Notes under the pieces: generated by a model
Seen by the model: the letters and a program-made list of their open reading frames with translations, nothing else
Databases searched by the model: none
Told to the model about the DNA's origin: nothing
Shown: one piece after another, positions 25,782 through 34,056 of the stretch
How positions within the stretch are numbered: position 1 is the stretch's first letter
How the letters are laid out: each line of letters starts with the position of its first letter
Origin: CAYVQZ01 sp964453435
GTDB lineage: Bacteria > Abyssobacteria > SURF-5
Length of the DNA: 64,000 nucleotides
Assembly (NCBI GenBank): GCA_964453435.1
Contig: CAYVQZ010000008.1
Location: forward strand, 32,128 to 96,127
Reading direction: 5' to 3'
Position numbers and translations under genes: made by a program

Positions 25782-26555
25782 TCATTCGGGCGGGAAGTAA
25801 ACGTCCTCGTCAGGTTCGAACTTCTCTTCCTCGACTATTTCGTCCGGTTCCCAATCCTCCCATTGGACTTCTTCGGGTTTGCGTCGCGGTTCTCTGGTTT
25901 GCCGACGTTCGAGCCTTCTCTTATATGCCTCTTCGATTCTTCTCTTTTTTGCCAGGCCCTGCTCTATGTCCAATTCAATCCAGTTATAATGAATTCCCTT
26001 GTCCCCCTCGACGAGAGTATGCCAATCCCGCGCGTCAAGCCGCCAGAGTTGGCCTGCATAGTATTTGCGCGGGTTGGCGTCATATGGCTCCGTAAGGCCG
26101 GGCTTGATATTGAGATTCGAAAACAAACAGTTCAGCTTCTTATCCCGAACGAACATGGTCCCATTCGTAAATCGTTCGGATGCGAAAAGCACCCCCGGCT
26201 TCGCCGATTTCAAACCGAACACGATTTCATCGTCGGGCGAAGCCTCGGCGAATGCCTTCACAAGATGAGGCGCGATTCGATACAGTTCGTCGGCGCTGAA
26301 CACCCTCCTCAGCTCCGACCATTCGAAGAACCCCTTCTCTTGATAGCGGATAGATGACAGCAGAAATTTCAGGTCAGACTCTTCAAATTCGGCCGGGTGC
26401 GAATAGTTCTTCGACAGGGGAGACGAATCGCGGCCGACCGTTCTTCTGAGTGCAACCTCTGTTCGCCGGTCTTCATAAACGCGGGTCGTGACGGAACGAG
26501 TCTGGGCGCACGAACAAACCACAAGAACGCAGAGGAAAACAACGGCAATTCGCAT
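25782..26555 (-). CDS. Exported protein, possible lipoprotein
   Basis: 257 residues, not recognised. The N terminus MRIAVVFLCVLVVCSCAQ is a short signal peptide ending in a cysteine that could be lipidated, though VCSC is a poor lipobox. The middle is mixed alpha/beta (SSIRYQEKGFFEWSELRRVF; GLKSAKPGVLFASERFTNG); the C terminus is strongly charged, first basic then acidic (KRRIEEAYKRRLERRQ, then EEEKFEPDEDVYFPPE). Third gene of an operon with the DUF1285 and 60-residue proteins, starting 3 nt after the DUF1285 stop. Confidence 0.7.
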   Translation of the reverse strand: MRIAVVFLCVLVVCSCAQTRSVTTRVYEDRRTEVALRRTVGRDSSPLSKNYSHPAEFEESDLKFLLSSIRYQEKGFFEWSELRRVFSADELYRIAPHLVKAFAEASPDDEIVFGLKSAKPGVLFASERFTNGTMFVRDKKLNCLFSNLNIKPGLTEPYDANPRKYYAGQLWRLDARDWHTLVEGDKGIHYNWIELDIEQGLAKKRRIEEAYKRRLERRQTREPRRKPEEVQWEDWEPDEIVEEEKFEPDEDVYFPPE

Positions 26556-26558
26556 ACG

Positions 26559-27131
26559 TCATTGCCCCCCGCCAATATTGGCTGCGATTTCGAACTCTTC
26601 GTCGCGGAGCTTCAATAAATATTTGTCACCAGTCGGTTCGTACTCTATGTACTTCGCCAGCTGATAATAGGCCGGTCTGGAGAACCGCGCTTCAAGCTTG
26701 TCGCGAACGAGGCAATAGGGAATGTTCGACTCGCGAAACATCAATGTTTTCGGGTCCAGCGGCTCTTCGGCACCGTCGTTTAACAACAGAAACAATCTCC
26801 TCGGCTTTTCTCTGCGAGCGCTCGTGAAGTCTTCGGGTATAACGCGCATTACCAGGAAGGGGGCGTCTTCCACCGTTACCGGGAATTCGTCACGCCCGAT
26901 TCTCACGCAGTACCTGCCTTCTTCACATCGAAAGAGATTGCGAGAAAACAAGTTGCGAATATCCTCCCTGACAATCTCCACTCCTTCGTGAAACCACCGC
27001 CCCTCTCGGTCGACCCGCAATTCGTAGCGAGGCACGTCATCCCTGATCAGGCGAATACTCCCGAGCTCGCCTCCCACGTCGAAAGAATAAGACTGTTTGG
27101 ACTTTCCCGAGTTTTTGTCATCGTTTTTCAT
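26559..27131 (-). CDS. DUF1285 family protein
   Basis: 190 residues. Contains the DUF1285 pattern: GRWFHEGVEIVREDIRNLFSRNL, EGRYCVRIGRDEFPVTVEDAPFLV and a C-terminal ARFSRPAYYQLAKYIE. Function unknown; a two-lobed beta fold is known for the family. It starts in an ATGA overlap with the upstream small gene and is followed after 3 nt by the lipoprotein-like gene. Confidence 0.78.
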   Translation of the reverse strand: MKNDDKNSGKSKQSYSFDVGGELGSIRLIRDDVPRYELRVDREGRWFHEGVEIVREDIRNLFSRNLFRCEEGRYCVRIGRDEFPVTVEDAPFLVMRVIPEDFTSARREKPRRLFLLLNDGAEEPLDPKTLMFRESNIPYCLVRDKLEARFSRPAYYQLAKYIEYEPTGDKYLLKLRDEEFEIAANIGGGQ

Positions 27132-27310
27132 AAGGTAACGTGTTTATGCGCCAAACTCTTCAGCTGGGGCGCCGGTTTTTCCTGCGGAAGGTCCGTGATT
27201 TCGGCCCTCAGACACCCACGGCCCAAGCAGCACTCCGTTTGCCGGACCAACATGCCGATCTGAAATGCCCCCGGCATAGTGCGAAACACATTATCAAAAT
27301 CTAACGCCAA
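27128..27310 (-). CDS. Small 60-residue protein of unknown function, coupled to DUF1285
   Basis: TTG start at 27310, stop TGA at 27128-27130 sharing ATGA with the DUF1285 start. A near-consensus promoter sits 40 nt upstream, so the frame occupies the first position of a transcript. Sequence includes FRTMPGAFQIGMLVRQTECC and LGRGCLRAEITDLPQ; three cysteines (ECC, GC) are notable. The start is unsure: no strong ribosome site, and an internal GTG or ATG could serve. Could be a real small protein or a translated leader peptide. Confidence 0.5.
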   Translation of the reverse strand: MALDFDNVFRTMPGAFQIGMLVRQTECCLGRGCLRAEITDLPQEKPAPQLKSLAHKHVTL

Positions 27311-27348
27311 AAAGCTTCTATCACGGACAAGGCGCCGGAGACGCTTGA

Positions 27349-27377
27349 ATTATACAATACCTGCGAGGAAATCTCAA
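27349..27377 (-). promoter_or_regulatory. Sigma-70-type promoter for the small ORF-DUF1285-lipoprotein operon
   Basis: Minus strand TTGAGA (27372-27377), 17-nt spacer, perfect TATAAT (27349-27354). Start near 27342, about 32 nt before the TTG of the small gene. Confidence 0.7.
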
Positions 27378-27451
27378 AAGTTTCTCAAACATCCCAACAT
27401 AGCGCCGATACTCGACCTATCAGTTGTTGTTTGGCCGGCCGGGCCCATGTG

Positions 27452-27490
27452 TGACCCGGTCGGAGTTGCGAACCTGCCGCGACCGGGTCA
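27452..27490. repeat. 11-bp perfect inverted repeat upstream of a sigma-54-like promoter
   Basis: TGACCCGGTCG (27452-27462) and CGACCGGGTCA (27480-27490), 17-nt loop. It is centred about 235 bp upstream of the sigma-54-like element at 27704 and about 115 bp upstream of the divergent promoter at 27349-27377. No T-run, so unlikely a terminator. Fits an activator-binding site for an enhancer-binding protein, by position only. Confidence 0.45.
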
Positions 27491-27703
27491 ATGGCGGACC
27501 CAGGCCGAGCGTTAATTGAAAAAAGCATCGCGAACAGCGCCGCCCCGAATAGTCCGGAACAAATCCCTACGAACCCTATATGAGGGTTGGTTTGTATGAT
27601 TGAGGAAGCCCATTTTCGGGGGGCATCCGGAAGGCGTCACTATAATAGATTGAAAAGAAAGACCTTACAAAGCCAGGAAAAACCTGCTCTGTTGCCAAAG
27701 ACA

Positions 27704-27719
27704 TGGTACGTTTCTTGCC
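27704..27719 (+). promoter_or_regulatory. Sigma-54-type (-24/-12) promoter for the receiver gene
   Basis: TGGTACG-TTTC-TTGCC: GG (27705-27706) and GC (27717-27718) are exactly 10 nt apart, as in the consensus TGGCACG-N4-TTGC, with one mismatch. The start would be near 27730, giving a 40-nt leader that ends with a very strong GGGGGGGAG ribosome site. A TATAAT at 27641-27646 without a -35 is an alternative or additional promoter. Confidence 0.55.
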
Positions 27720-27769
27720 TGTTCCTCTAATCGGTGTTTGAATGAATCAGTTCTTTTTGGGGGGGAGCT

Positions 27770-28171
27770 ATGATTAAGAGAAGCAATGTGTTACTGGTTT
27801 CAAACGACCCTGACCTTCATCGAACATTGGAAATTATTGCGTCAACATACAATTGCAAGTGTACGGGAGCGGAAGACCCGAAGACGGGTGTGCGACTTCT
27901 CCTGTCGGGGCGGTCCGACTGTGTTATCTTCGACCTGCAGATTGTGAAAAACGAGCGACACAAAGCCTTTGCGAAGCAAAAAATTCGCGAAAGCGGGCTG
28001 CCGCACTTGATACTGAACGACAACCAGAACGGCTCTTCATATCGTGCGAACGAGCCTCTGAAGATAGAGCCTATCGTAAAATTCGTCATGAATAATTGCA
28101 ATGGAGCCAACCTTTCCTCCGGCGGCGTTTTTTCGAAATTGTTCAGCAGATTGAAGACGAAGAAAGCCTGA
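27770..28171 (+). CDS. Stand-alone receiver (CheY-like) domain protein, degenerate
   Basis: 133 residues. Fold and positions fit a response-regulator receiver: VLLVSNDPDLH at the first strand with N12-D13 instead of the usual Asp pair, and phosphoacceptor D55 in CVIFDLQIV. The later Thr/Ser and Lys positions are not clear (LPHLILNDNQ; LKIEPIVKF). No output domain; the C-terminal tail is basic (FSKLFSRLKTKKA). No histidine kinase nearby. Metal binding may be weak, so it may act without phosphorylation or as a decoy. Confidence 0.65.
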   Translation: MIKRSNVLLVSNDPDLHRTLEIIASTYNCKCTGAEDPKTGVRLLLSGRSDCVIFDLQIVKNERHKAFAKQKIRESGLPHLILNDNQNGSSYRANEPLKIEPIVKFVMNNCNGANLSSGGVFSKLFSRLKTKKA

Positions 28172-28202
28172 TTCACGATTCATTCAGACCGCCATTCCCT
28201 CA

Positions 28203-28841
28203 CTATCGGCTTTGAGCGCATTCCGTGAGTGTTTGCTTCACTTCCTCGTCGCTGACCTGCTCGAACGACTCGTAGAACTGGCCGACCGCCATAAAATTGG
28301 CGGGGGTGCGTAGACAGACGACCTCATCCACTTCAGGTTCCAACTTGGCAACCTGCTCGGGCGGACCAACCGGAAGGGCGACAACGAGTTTTTTTGCCCT
28401 CCCCGCTTTTGCAGCTTCGATGGCAGCTCTCATTGTGGAGCCGGTGGCTATGCCGTCGTCAACGATGATGACGGTCCTCCCATCCATCGGGACCTTGGGA
28501 TAAACGCGGCGATACGATTCCGCCCGCCTCCGAATCACTTCCAGTTGTCTATGCCTTTCTTCCCGGATTTTTTCCGGCGGCACTCTCAGCATCGCGAGAA
28601 CAGACTCATTCAAGTACATGGCGCCGCTCTCGTCCACCGAGCCCATGGCAAGCTCGGGATTGCCGGGCGTGCGGAGTTTGCGGGTTAAAATGATATCGAG
28701 ATCGCCCGACAACTTGTTCGCCAGAACGGAGCCGATGGCGACGCCTCCACGTGGAATGGCCAGAATCAAGGGGTTTTCTCCTTTGAATTTCTCAAGACGG
28801 TTTGCGAGCTGCAGGGCTGCATCGTTTCGGTCTCTGAACAT
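28203..28841 (-). CDS. Phosphoribosyltransferase-fold protein
   Basis: 212 residues. Type I PRTase with the PRPP loop VIIVDDGIATGSTMRAAIEA and an N-terminal LILAIPRGGVAIGSVLANKL. Members with this arrangement are often annotated as predicted phosphoribosyltransferases of unknown base specificity. GGAGGAG precedes ATG 28841. A TATAAT (28885-28890, minus strand) lies just upstream but lacks a good -35. Convergent with the receiver gene. Confidence 0.82.
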   Translation of the reverse strand: MFRDRNDAALQLANRLEKFKGENPLILAIPRGGVAIGSVLANKLSGDLDIILTRKLRTPGNPELAMGSVDESGAMYLNESVLAMLRVPPEKIREERHRQLEVIRRRAESYRRVYPKVPMDGRTVIIVDDGIATGSTMRAAIEAAKAGRAKKLVVALPVGPPEQVAKLEPEVDEVVCLRTPANFMAVGQFYESFEQVSDEEVKQTLTECAQSR

Positions 28842-29052
28842 TCGTCTCCTCCATGATTGCGAATCAGTCAGTCAGCTTCTCTTCATTATACTAAAACATA
28901 ACCTCGGCCTTTCGGCAACCGGGCAGAGCAAGCGGGGCGTGATGTTTCGCGAAAAAGCTTGTTTGCGACGGGATAAAAGGCGGGAGCTGCCGGCGAGAGG
29001 AATCGGAAAAACGGGCTTTCTTCGGCAGCCACCGAAAAACGGTGCGGAAGGA

Positions 29053-31425
29053 TTACAGTTCGGAGACCGTCCGGCTGATGATTTCGTCCTGTGCTTTCCT
29101 GCTGAGATTTGTGAACAGAACGCTGTAGCCGGCAATCCTCACGACCAAGTCCCGGTGCTTTTCGGGATGAGCTTGAGCATCGAGCAGGGTTTCCGTGTCA
29201 ACCATATTGAACTGCAATTGCATGCCACCGAGTTCGAAGTATGTCTTGATCAGAGAGCATAGTTTTGCCGGATTCACATTATTGGGCTGAAACCTGAGAA
29301 TCAACGTGTTACCGTTTGAAATGTTTGTTTGACCGAGCTTGGCCGACGAACGAACTATTGCCGTCGGCCCGGCCACTGCAAATCCGACCTGCGGGGTGAT
29401 TCCGTTTCCGAGCGTCTCGCTCATCTTTCTGCCGTCGGGAGTCGTGCCGGTAAAAGCGCCCAACGCAATATGAAAGGCGACCGAGAAAATGCCCATCTGA
29501 AACTGACCGCCCCGGAAATTTCTGTACTCGGAGAGTTCCTCGGCGAAATCCGCCACGACCTCGCGCGCGATATCATCGACATAATCATCATCATTCCCGT
29601 ATTTCGGAGCGCGATTGAGCGCCAATTGCCGTAAGGGCTCGGAGCCGGAGAAATCGTTGGCGACGGCGTCGGCAAACTCCCTGGAACTTATCATCTTCTC
29701 ATCAAAAATCAATTTCTTCACGGCGGCCAGAGAATCGGCCACGTTGGCGAGTCCCATGAACTGGACGCCGGTGGAGTTATACTTCGCGCCTCCCTTTGTC
29801 AAATCCAATCCACGGTCGAAACATCCGTCGATAAGGCTTGATGCAAAAGGGGAAGGCACGAGTTCCGAAATGGCAAGGTCGAGGTAGTTCATCGCCTCCA
29901 CCATTTTACGGATGAAATAGGCGTTCTGGCGTCTGTAAGCGGCCCACAGCTCCCCGTACGAAGAATAGCTGCGCAAGCTTCCAATCTGAAGCCCGTTCGG
30001 CAGACCGAACACCGAGCAGACCCCGTCGTTCAAGGCGAATTCGAGACACTTCGCCCCGTTAAACTGGACCGCGAAGGTCGAACCAAACGTTCTGCCGTGC
30101 GGGTTTGGCTCGACGCATCCGACTACGCTGTAATCGCGGGCGTCCTCGAGCGAGGACCCCTTTTGCACGAGAGCGGGCACGATCACTTCATCATTAAAGA
30201 AATGAATCGGCACTCCTTCGCGGCTGAGTTCGCTCGCGCGCAACAGAAGCTCATCCGGCGAGTTTCTGTTGATTCGAATCCCGAAGTTCGGCTGAACGGT
30301 GCGCAGCCCGGCATATGCTTCCAGAATGAGGCGTGTGAGTTCGTTCGTGTCGTCGCTCCCGTCCGGCTTCATTCCTCCGACAATGACGTTTTGCGTAGTC
30401 TTGCCCTCCGGACCTTCCCCTCCGGGCAGATATGTCTCCTCCAACACGTTCCAGATCTCGCCCATCTTCAAAAACATACACTGCGCAAGCAATTGGGCCT
30501 CGGAGCGAGTAATGCGACAGGCTTGGACGTCGCGCGCGTAATACGGTTCGAGAATCTTGTCGATACGCCCGACGGAGATCGAGTTTCCGCCGCTCTCGAC
30601 CTGCGCGATAAGCTGAATGAAATAGAGCGACTGCATGGCCTCCCAGAACGTCCGCGCCGGCTTTGCCGGGACCCGCTCGCAGACAGCGGCGATCCGCTTC
30701 AATTCGGCGCGCCGAACGGGGTCCGCCTCGGTCCCGGCGAATCTGTGCGCCTCTTCCGCGTAGCGATGCGCAAACAGTATTGCGCCTTCACACGCGATCC
30801 GACACGCGGCGAAAAAATCCTTTTTCGCGCAATCGCCGTCGAATCGAGATTCGGCCTTCTTTGCGTCTTCGATTATCGCTTCCAGCCCGCGGGCCAGAAC
30901 TTCCGATGTTTGCATGGTAAAATGTCCGATGCCGTATGTGATTTCCATCATCATCGTGAAGACCATCTTGTTCATCTCGGCCTTCAAGCCGTCCGGCATC
31001 AGCTCGTTCATCCGGTCTTCCACGGTTCTTCCGCGCCAATACGGGAGAATCTCTTCTGCGAGCTCTCGCTTCTCCTCGGGAGAGATCAGAACTTTCTGAA
31101 AATCCCGGTGGTCGAATCCGTCGAGGTTTTCTTCGATCCAGGCGCTCTTGTTCTCCGGGTACAGCGGCGCCGCCTTCAGCTTGCTCGTGCGGCTGCCGAC
31201 AATGAGTTCATCCTCTCGAATGATAACAGACATGCTTGAAAGGAGGTGCTGAAGGGCCCTCGCGAAACGAACCGGTTGAGGCATATCCTCGGTCCTTTTG
31301 TACGCTTCGGTCAAATAGCGCGCTCGCTCGACACATATTCCATGCGGCGCGCCCAGCAGCCGTTCCTTCAGCCGTTCAACCCTGACATCCACAGGGGCTC
31401 GCCGGTCTGTCTTCGCATGCGACAT
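29053..31425 (-). CDS. Glycyl radical enzyme, dehydratase/lyase type
   Basis: 790 residues. Pyruvate formate-lyase superfamily. The glycyl radical is Gly766 in VRIAGYSVLF, 25 residues from the end; the thiyl Cys437 is followed by Glu439 in VVGCVEPNPHG, matching Cys433/Glu435 of B12-independent glycerol dehydratase and unlike the adjacent CC pair of pyruvate formate-lyase. So a dehydratase, C-N or C-C lyase acting on a polyol, amine or similar is more likely than formate-lyase activity; the substrate cannot be assigned. GGGAG lies six bases before the ATG. The radical SAM activase, usually adjacent, is absent. Confidence 0.92.
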   Translation of the reverse strand: MSHAKTDRRAPVDVRVERLKERLLGAPHGICVERARYLTEAYKRTEDMPQPVRFARALQHLLSSMSVIIREDELIVGSRTSKLKAAPLYPENKSAWIEENLDGFDHRDFQKVLISPEEKRELAEEILPYWRGRTVEDRMNELMPDGLKAEMNKMVFTMMMEITYGIGHFTMQTSEVLARGLEAIIEDAKKAESRFDGDCAKKDFFAACRIACEGAILFAHRYAEEAHRFAGTEADPVRRAELKRIAAVCERVPAKPARTFWEAMQSLYFIQLIAQVESGGNSISVGRIDKILEPYYARDVQACRITRSEAQLLAQCMFLKMGEIWNVLEETYLPGGEGPEGKTTQNVIVGGMKPDGSDDTNELTRLILEAYAGLRTVQPNFGIRINRNSPDELLLRASELSREGVPIHFFNDEVIVPALVQKGSSLEDARDYSVVGCVEPNPHGRTFGSTFAVQFNGAKCLEFALNDGVCSVFGLPNGLQIGSLRSYSSYGELWAAYRRQNAYFIRKMVEAMNYLDLAISELVPSPFASSLIDGCFDRGLDLTKGGAKYNSTGVQFMGLANVADSLAAVKKLIFDEKMISSREFADAVANDFSGSEPLRQLALNRAPKYGNDDDYVDDIAREVVADFAEELSEYRNFRGGQFQMGIFSVAFHIALGAFTGTTPDGRKMSETLGNGITPQVGFAVAGPTAIVRSSAKLGQTNISNGNTLILRFQPNNVNPAKLCSLIKTYFELGGMQLQFNMVDTETLLDAQAHPEKHRDLVVRIAGYSVLFTNLSRKAQDEIISRTVSEL

Positions 31426-31466
31426 TTCGGACTCCCTTTCTTCGGATAAACATAAGTTCCACCATA

Positions 31467-31496
31467 ATTATAACGCCGTTTCAAAATGGTTGTCAA
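31467..31496 (-). promoter_or_regulatory. Sigma-70-type promoter for the glycyl radical enzyme
   Basis: Minus strand TTGACA (31491-31496), 18-nt spacer, TATAAT (31467-31472). Both hexamers are perfect. Start near 31460, 35 nt before the ATG. Confidence 0.75.
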
Positions 31497-31835
31497 AGGG
31501 AAGGCGCACGCTTTCGGGCGGAAGCGTAAACACAGCGCGGCGGCCGCAGGGAAGTTTCCTTGGGGGAACAATGAATTTGTCCCGCGATTGCCCGTTTTGC
31601 CGAAAAGAGGGCGTCGGGAGCCGTACCCAATTTCGGAATGCGCTGTATTTTGGGGATTCGCAGATTGGCGGGCTGCCGCCGAAGCACGGATTGTCAACTC
31701 GTGGGACACAATCACATTCGCCATCGCTGTGCGTCATATTGTTTCCTCGACATTACGGAAGACACGGGGTGACAGCCACAAAAGAACTTCACGATTTTTA
31801 CAGATACAAGAACACATTCACGCTGATACCCCATG
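31497..31835. other. Intergenic region, no gene seen
   Basis: About 340 nt between divergent promoters. Open frames across it show no domain, ribosome site or consistent codon use, and extended plus-strand frames clash with the downstream gene. Nothing recognisable. Confidence 0.4.
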
Positions 31836-31864
31836 TTGACGCTCTTGAGCCGAAATGCTATATT
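31836..31864 (+). promoter_or_regulatory. Sigma-70-type promoter for the secretin-N-domain gene
   Basis: TTGACG (31836-31841), 17-nt spacer, TATATT (31859-31864). Start near 31871, about 37 nt before the chosen ATG; this excludes earlier in-frame starts at 31833. Confidence 0.65.
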
Positions 31865-31907
31865 TTATATCGTGAATCGCGACTTCCGAACACACAAGGC
31901 TTTTTCA

Positions 31908-32678
31908 ATGAACTTCGCGCGCGACCCAAGAAGGCGGCCTGTTCTTGTCGCCACCCTATACTTCCTGGCAATTTGCGTTTTTCCTGTATGTGTCGTGGCG
32001 ATGGAAGGGCTATCATCTTCCAGCAGCGACGAAAGAGTTCCCGTTATCAGCAGGGAGAAAACAATCGAGACGACAGAGGGAGAAAGGAACCGCATTCGCA
32101 CCGAGGGCAAAATTCTGGATGTTTCCGTGACCCGGCCCGAGGTTGCGGAGGCATTTGTGGTCGAACCGCAGGAACTCATACTCACCTCTAATTCCCCCGG
32201 TGTCGGGAAATGCGTGGTTCGGCTGGATGCCGGCGAGACAATCGCTTACAGGATACGCGTGTACGTTGCGGACCCTCAGGGTTTCGTCCAAGAACTGAAG
32301 AAGGAGATAGGCCACATTCCCGGCATTAGTATCGAAGTTCTCAAGGATAAAATTCTGATTGACGGCAGGGCGCTTTATTTGAAGGATTTAGACGTCATCG
32401 AGCGGGCGGTCGGTGATAACCCATCAATCATAAACCTCGTGTCGCTGAGTTCGCGGAACGTGCATATTTTGGCTCGAGAGATACAAATGGAGTTCCGTGC
32501 TTCAGGAATTTACGGGGCAAGCGTTGAGGTTCGAGATAACACGGTCACCCTGGTGGGCGCCCTCGGCTCGGAATCGCTGGTACGAAAAGCGCATTACATA
32601 GCGTCCACGTATACCCCGTCATTCGAGAGTTTTCTCATAGTTCACGAAAAAGAAGACGACTCAACTCGAAGCGACTGA
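31908..32678 (+). CDS. Exported secretin N-domain/BON-like protein without secretin barrel
   Basis: 256 residues. Signal peptide in the first 35 residues (VLVATLYFLAICVFPVCVVA). The mature part resembles the pilus-assembly (CpaC/RcpA) secretin N-terminal domain: GKILDVSVTRPEVAEAFVV, PQELILTSNSPGVGKCVV, RIRVYV, then two BON/N-type repeats (LKKEIGHIPGISIEVLKDKILIDG; ASVEVRDNTVTLVGAL). It stops where a secretin beta-barrel domain would begin. AAGG precedes the ATG by ten bases. May be an accessory of a pilus or secretion system, or a derived stand-alone periplasmic protein. Confidence 0.72.
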   Translation: MNFARDPRRRPVLVATLYFLAICVFPVCVVAMEGLSSSSSDERVPVISREKTIETTEGERNRIRTEGKILDVSVTRPEVAEAFVVEPQELILTSNSPGVGKCVVRLDAGETIAYRIRVYVADPQGFVQELKKEIGHIPGISIEVLKDKILIDGRALYLKDLDVIERAVGDNPSIINLVSLSSRNVHILAREIQMEFRASGIYGASVEVRDNTVTLVGALGSESLVRKAHYIASTYTPSFESFLIVHEKEDDSTRSD

Positions 32679-33758
32679 CCCGGAGTTTCGAGCCGGGATT
32701 TGTCCGCCATTTTCGAGCAATTCCAACTCTATTTCGAGCAGAAACATCTCAGGCAGGCCGGGTACGAGTTCGAGTCGGACAGCGTCCTTTTCAGTAGTGA
32801 CAATGAGGTCGGCGCCTGACTGCTCCGCCTGTTCCTTGATTGTGTTGATGTCGGCCGGAGTGTACCAATGGTGGTCGCGGAACCGGCGTGAGCCCGCGAC
32901 TGCGGCCTGAAGTTCCAATAGTGTATCTTCAAACGAATGAGGATTTCCGATGCTGGAGAGTGCGAAAACGTTTTTACAGGCCAAAAAGTCGCACGGTTCC
33001 TCGGCGCCGGTTCTCACGTTTCTCACGCGAACGGGTTTATGCCTGCTTTTCAGGATTCGAGCCTCAGGGTTTATCTCTTTCAGCCGCCGGACTATGTGAG
33101 CATGTTCATGGCGACCGGCACGGGTGAGCAAAAAGGCGGTAGCCCGCCCCAATGCATTCAACGGCTCCCGGAGAAGGCCGCGAGGCAGAACATGTCCGAA
33201 GCCAAAAGGCTCTGAGCAGTCAATGACGACAATGTCTTCGTCGCGAGCTAAGGCCATATGCTGGAAGCCGTCATCGAGGATGATCGTATCGGCATCGAAT
33301 CGCTCGATCGCGAATTCGGCTCCCCTGACTCTCTCGCCGCATACAACCACCGGAACTCCCGGCAGCTTCCTCGCAATAAGACAAGGTTCGTCGCCCGCCT
33401 CATGCGGACCGAGAACTATTTGGGTTCGATTCGACACCGCCAGAGGCACGTCCATCCGAGTCTTTCGACCGTATCCCCGGCTGAGGACCGCAACATTGCG
33501 CCCTCCCGAAAGGAAGCGCCGGGCAAAAAAAATGGTAGCGGGCGTCTTGCCGGCGCCTCCCACCGATATGTTTCCGATACTTACGACACGGGCATCGACT
33601 CTCTGCTGCTTGAAGAGACCGCTCCGATAGGCAACAGATTTTGTCGTTGCGCCCAGGTAGTAGAGACCGGAAGCCAGCGTGAGAGCAGCTCGGCTGAGGA
33701 GCGGACCGACGCCCTCAGCGTCCCCCGAGATTATTCGGATGTATTTTTCTCGCTCCAT
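32661..33758 (-). CDS. lpxK: Tetraacyldisaccharide 4'-kinase
   Basis: 365 residues. Phosphorylates the lipid A disaccharide at the inner membrane. P-loop GNISVGGAGKTPATIFFARR after a hydrophobic N terminus (LLSRAALTLASGLYYLG), then VLSRGYGRKT, DDGFQHMALARDEDIVVID, LPRGLLREPLNALGRA, and the C-terminal LIVTTEKDAVRL. Shows that the organism makes LPS. The ATG at 33758 has a poor ribosome site and an in-frame GTG lies at 33818. Its 3' end overlaps the convergent secretin-N gene by 18 nt. Confidence 0.93.
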   Translation of the reverse strand: MEREKYIRIISGDAEGVGPLLSRAALTLASGLYYLGATTKSVAYRSGLFKQQRVDARVVSIGNISVGGAGKTPATIFFARRFLSGGRNVAVLSRGYGRKTRMDVPLAVSNRTQIVLGPHEAGDEPCLIARKLPGVPVVVCGERVRGAEFAIERFDADTIILDDGFQHMALARDEDIVVIDCSEPFGFGHVLPRGLLREPLNALGRATAFLLTRAGRHEHAHIVRRLKEINPEARILKSRHKPVRVRNVRTGAEEPCDFLACKNVFALSSIGNPHSFEDTLLELQAAVAGSRRFRDHHWYTPADINTIKEQAEQSGADLIVTTEKDAVRLELVPGLPEMFLLEIELELLENGGQIPARNSGSVASS

Positions 33759-34056
33759 GAGGCATATGGCGGTGAATGACCCTGCGTTAAAACTATTTGC
33801 CCGTGACGCCTGTGGCACACGCGAGCGGCGCGCATAGGGAGAAACGAGTTCTTAAAGAGCGCGGCGAGTCGTCAGTTCATGGGCGGACTGTTTTCGAAGC
33901 GCGAACACCGAATCACGGGAAAGATATACTGCCTTCCTTCTCGGATTCCTCGAACGGCCGGAATATTTCGGCCTTCTCGCCGGTCCTTAACATTGTGGAA
34001 CCCATTCACCGAATGCGACGTTTGACCAAACGGTTCGACTCTCGGCCGCGCAGATT
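33759..34056. other. Intergenic region with an 18-bp near-palindrome
   Basis: About 300 nt between dprA and lpxK with no supportable gene. The segment 33956-33973 reads GGCCGGAATATTTCGGCC, palindromic except for one central-flank mismatch. It could be an operator or a hairpin in the dprA-lpxK transcript. No promoter match was convincing. Confidence 0.35.

Noticed and set aside
30097..31239. 380-codon open frame antisense to the glycyl radical enzyme
   Set aside because: Shadow frame without ribosome site or domain.
31490..32191. 233-codon plus-strand frame overlapping the secretin-N gene
   Set aside because: Crosses a good promoter and conflicts with the signal-peptide-bearing frame; no domain.
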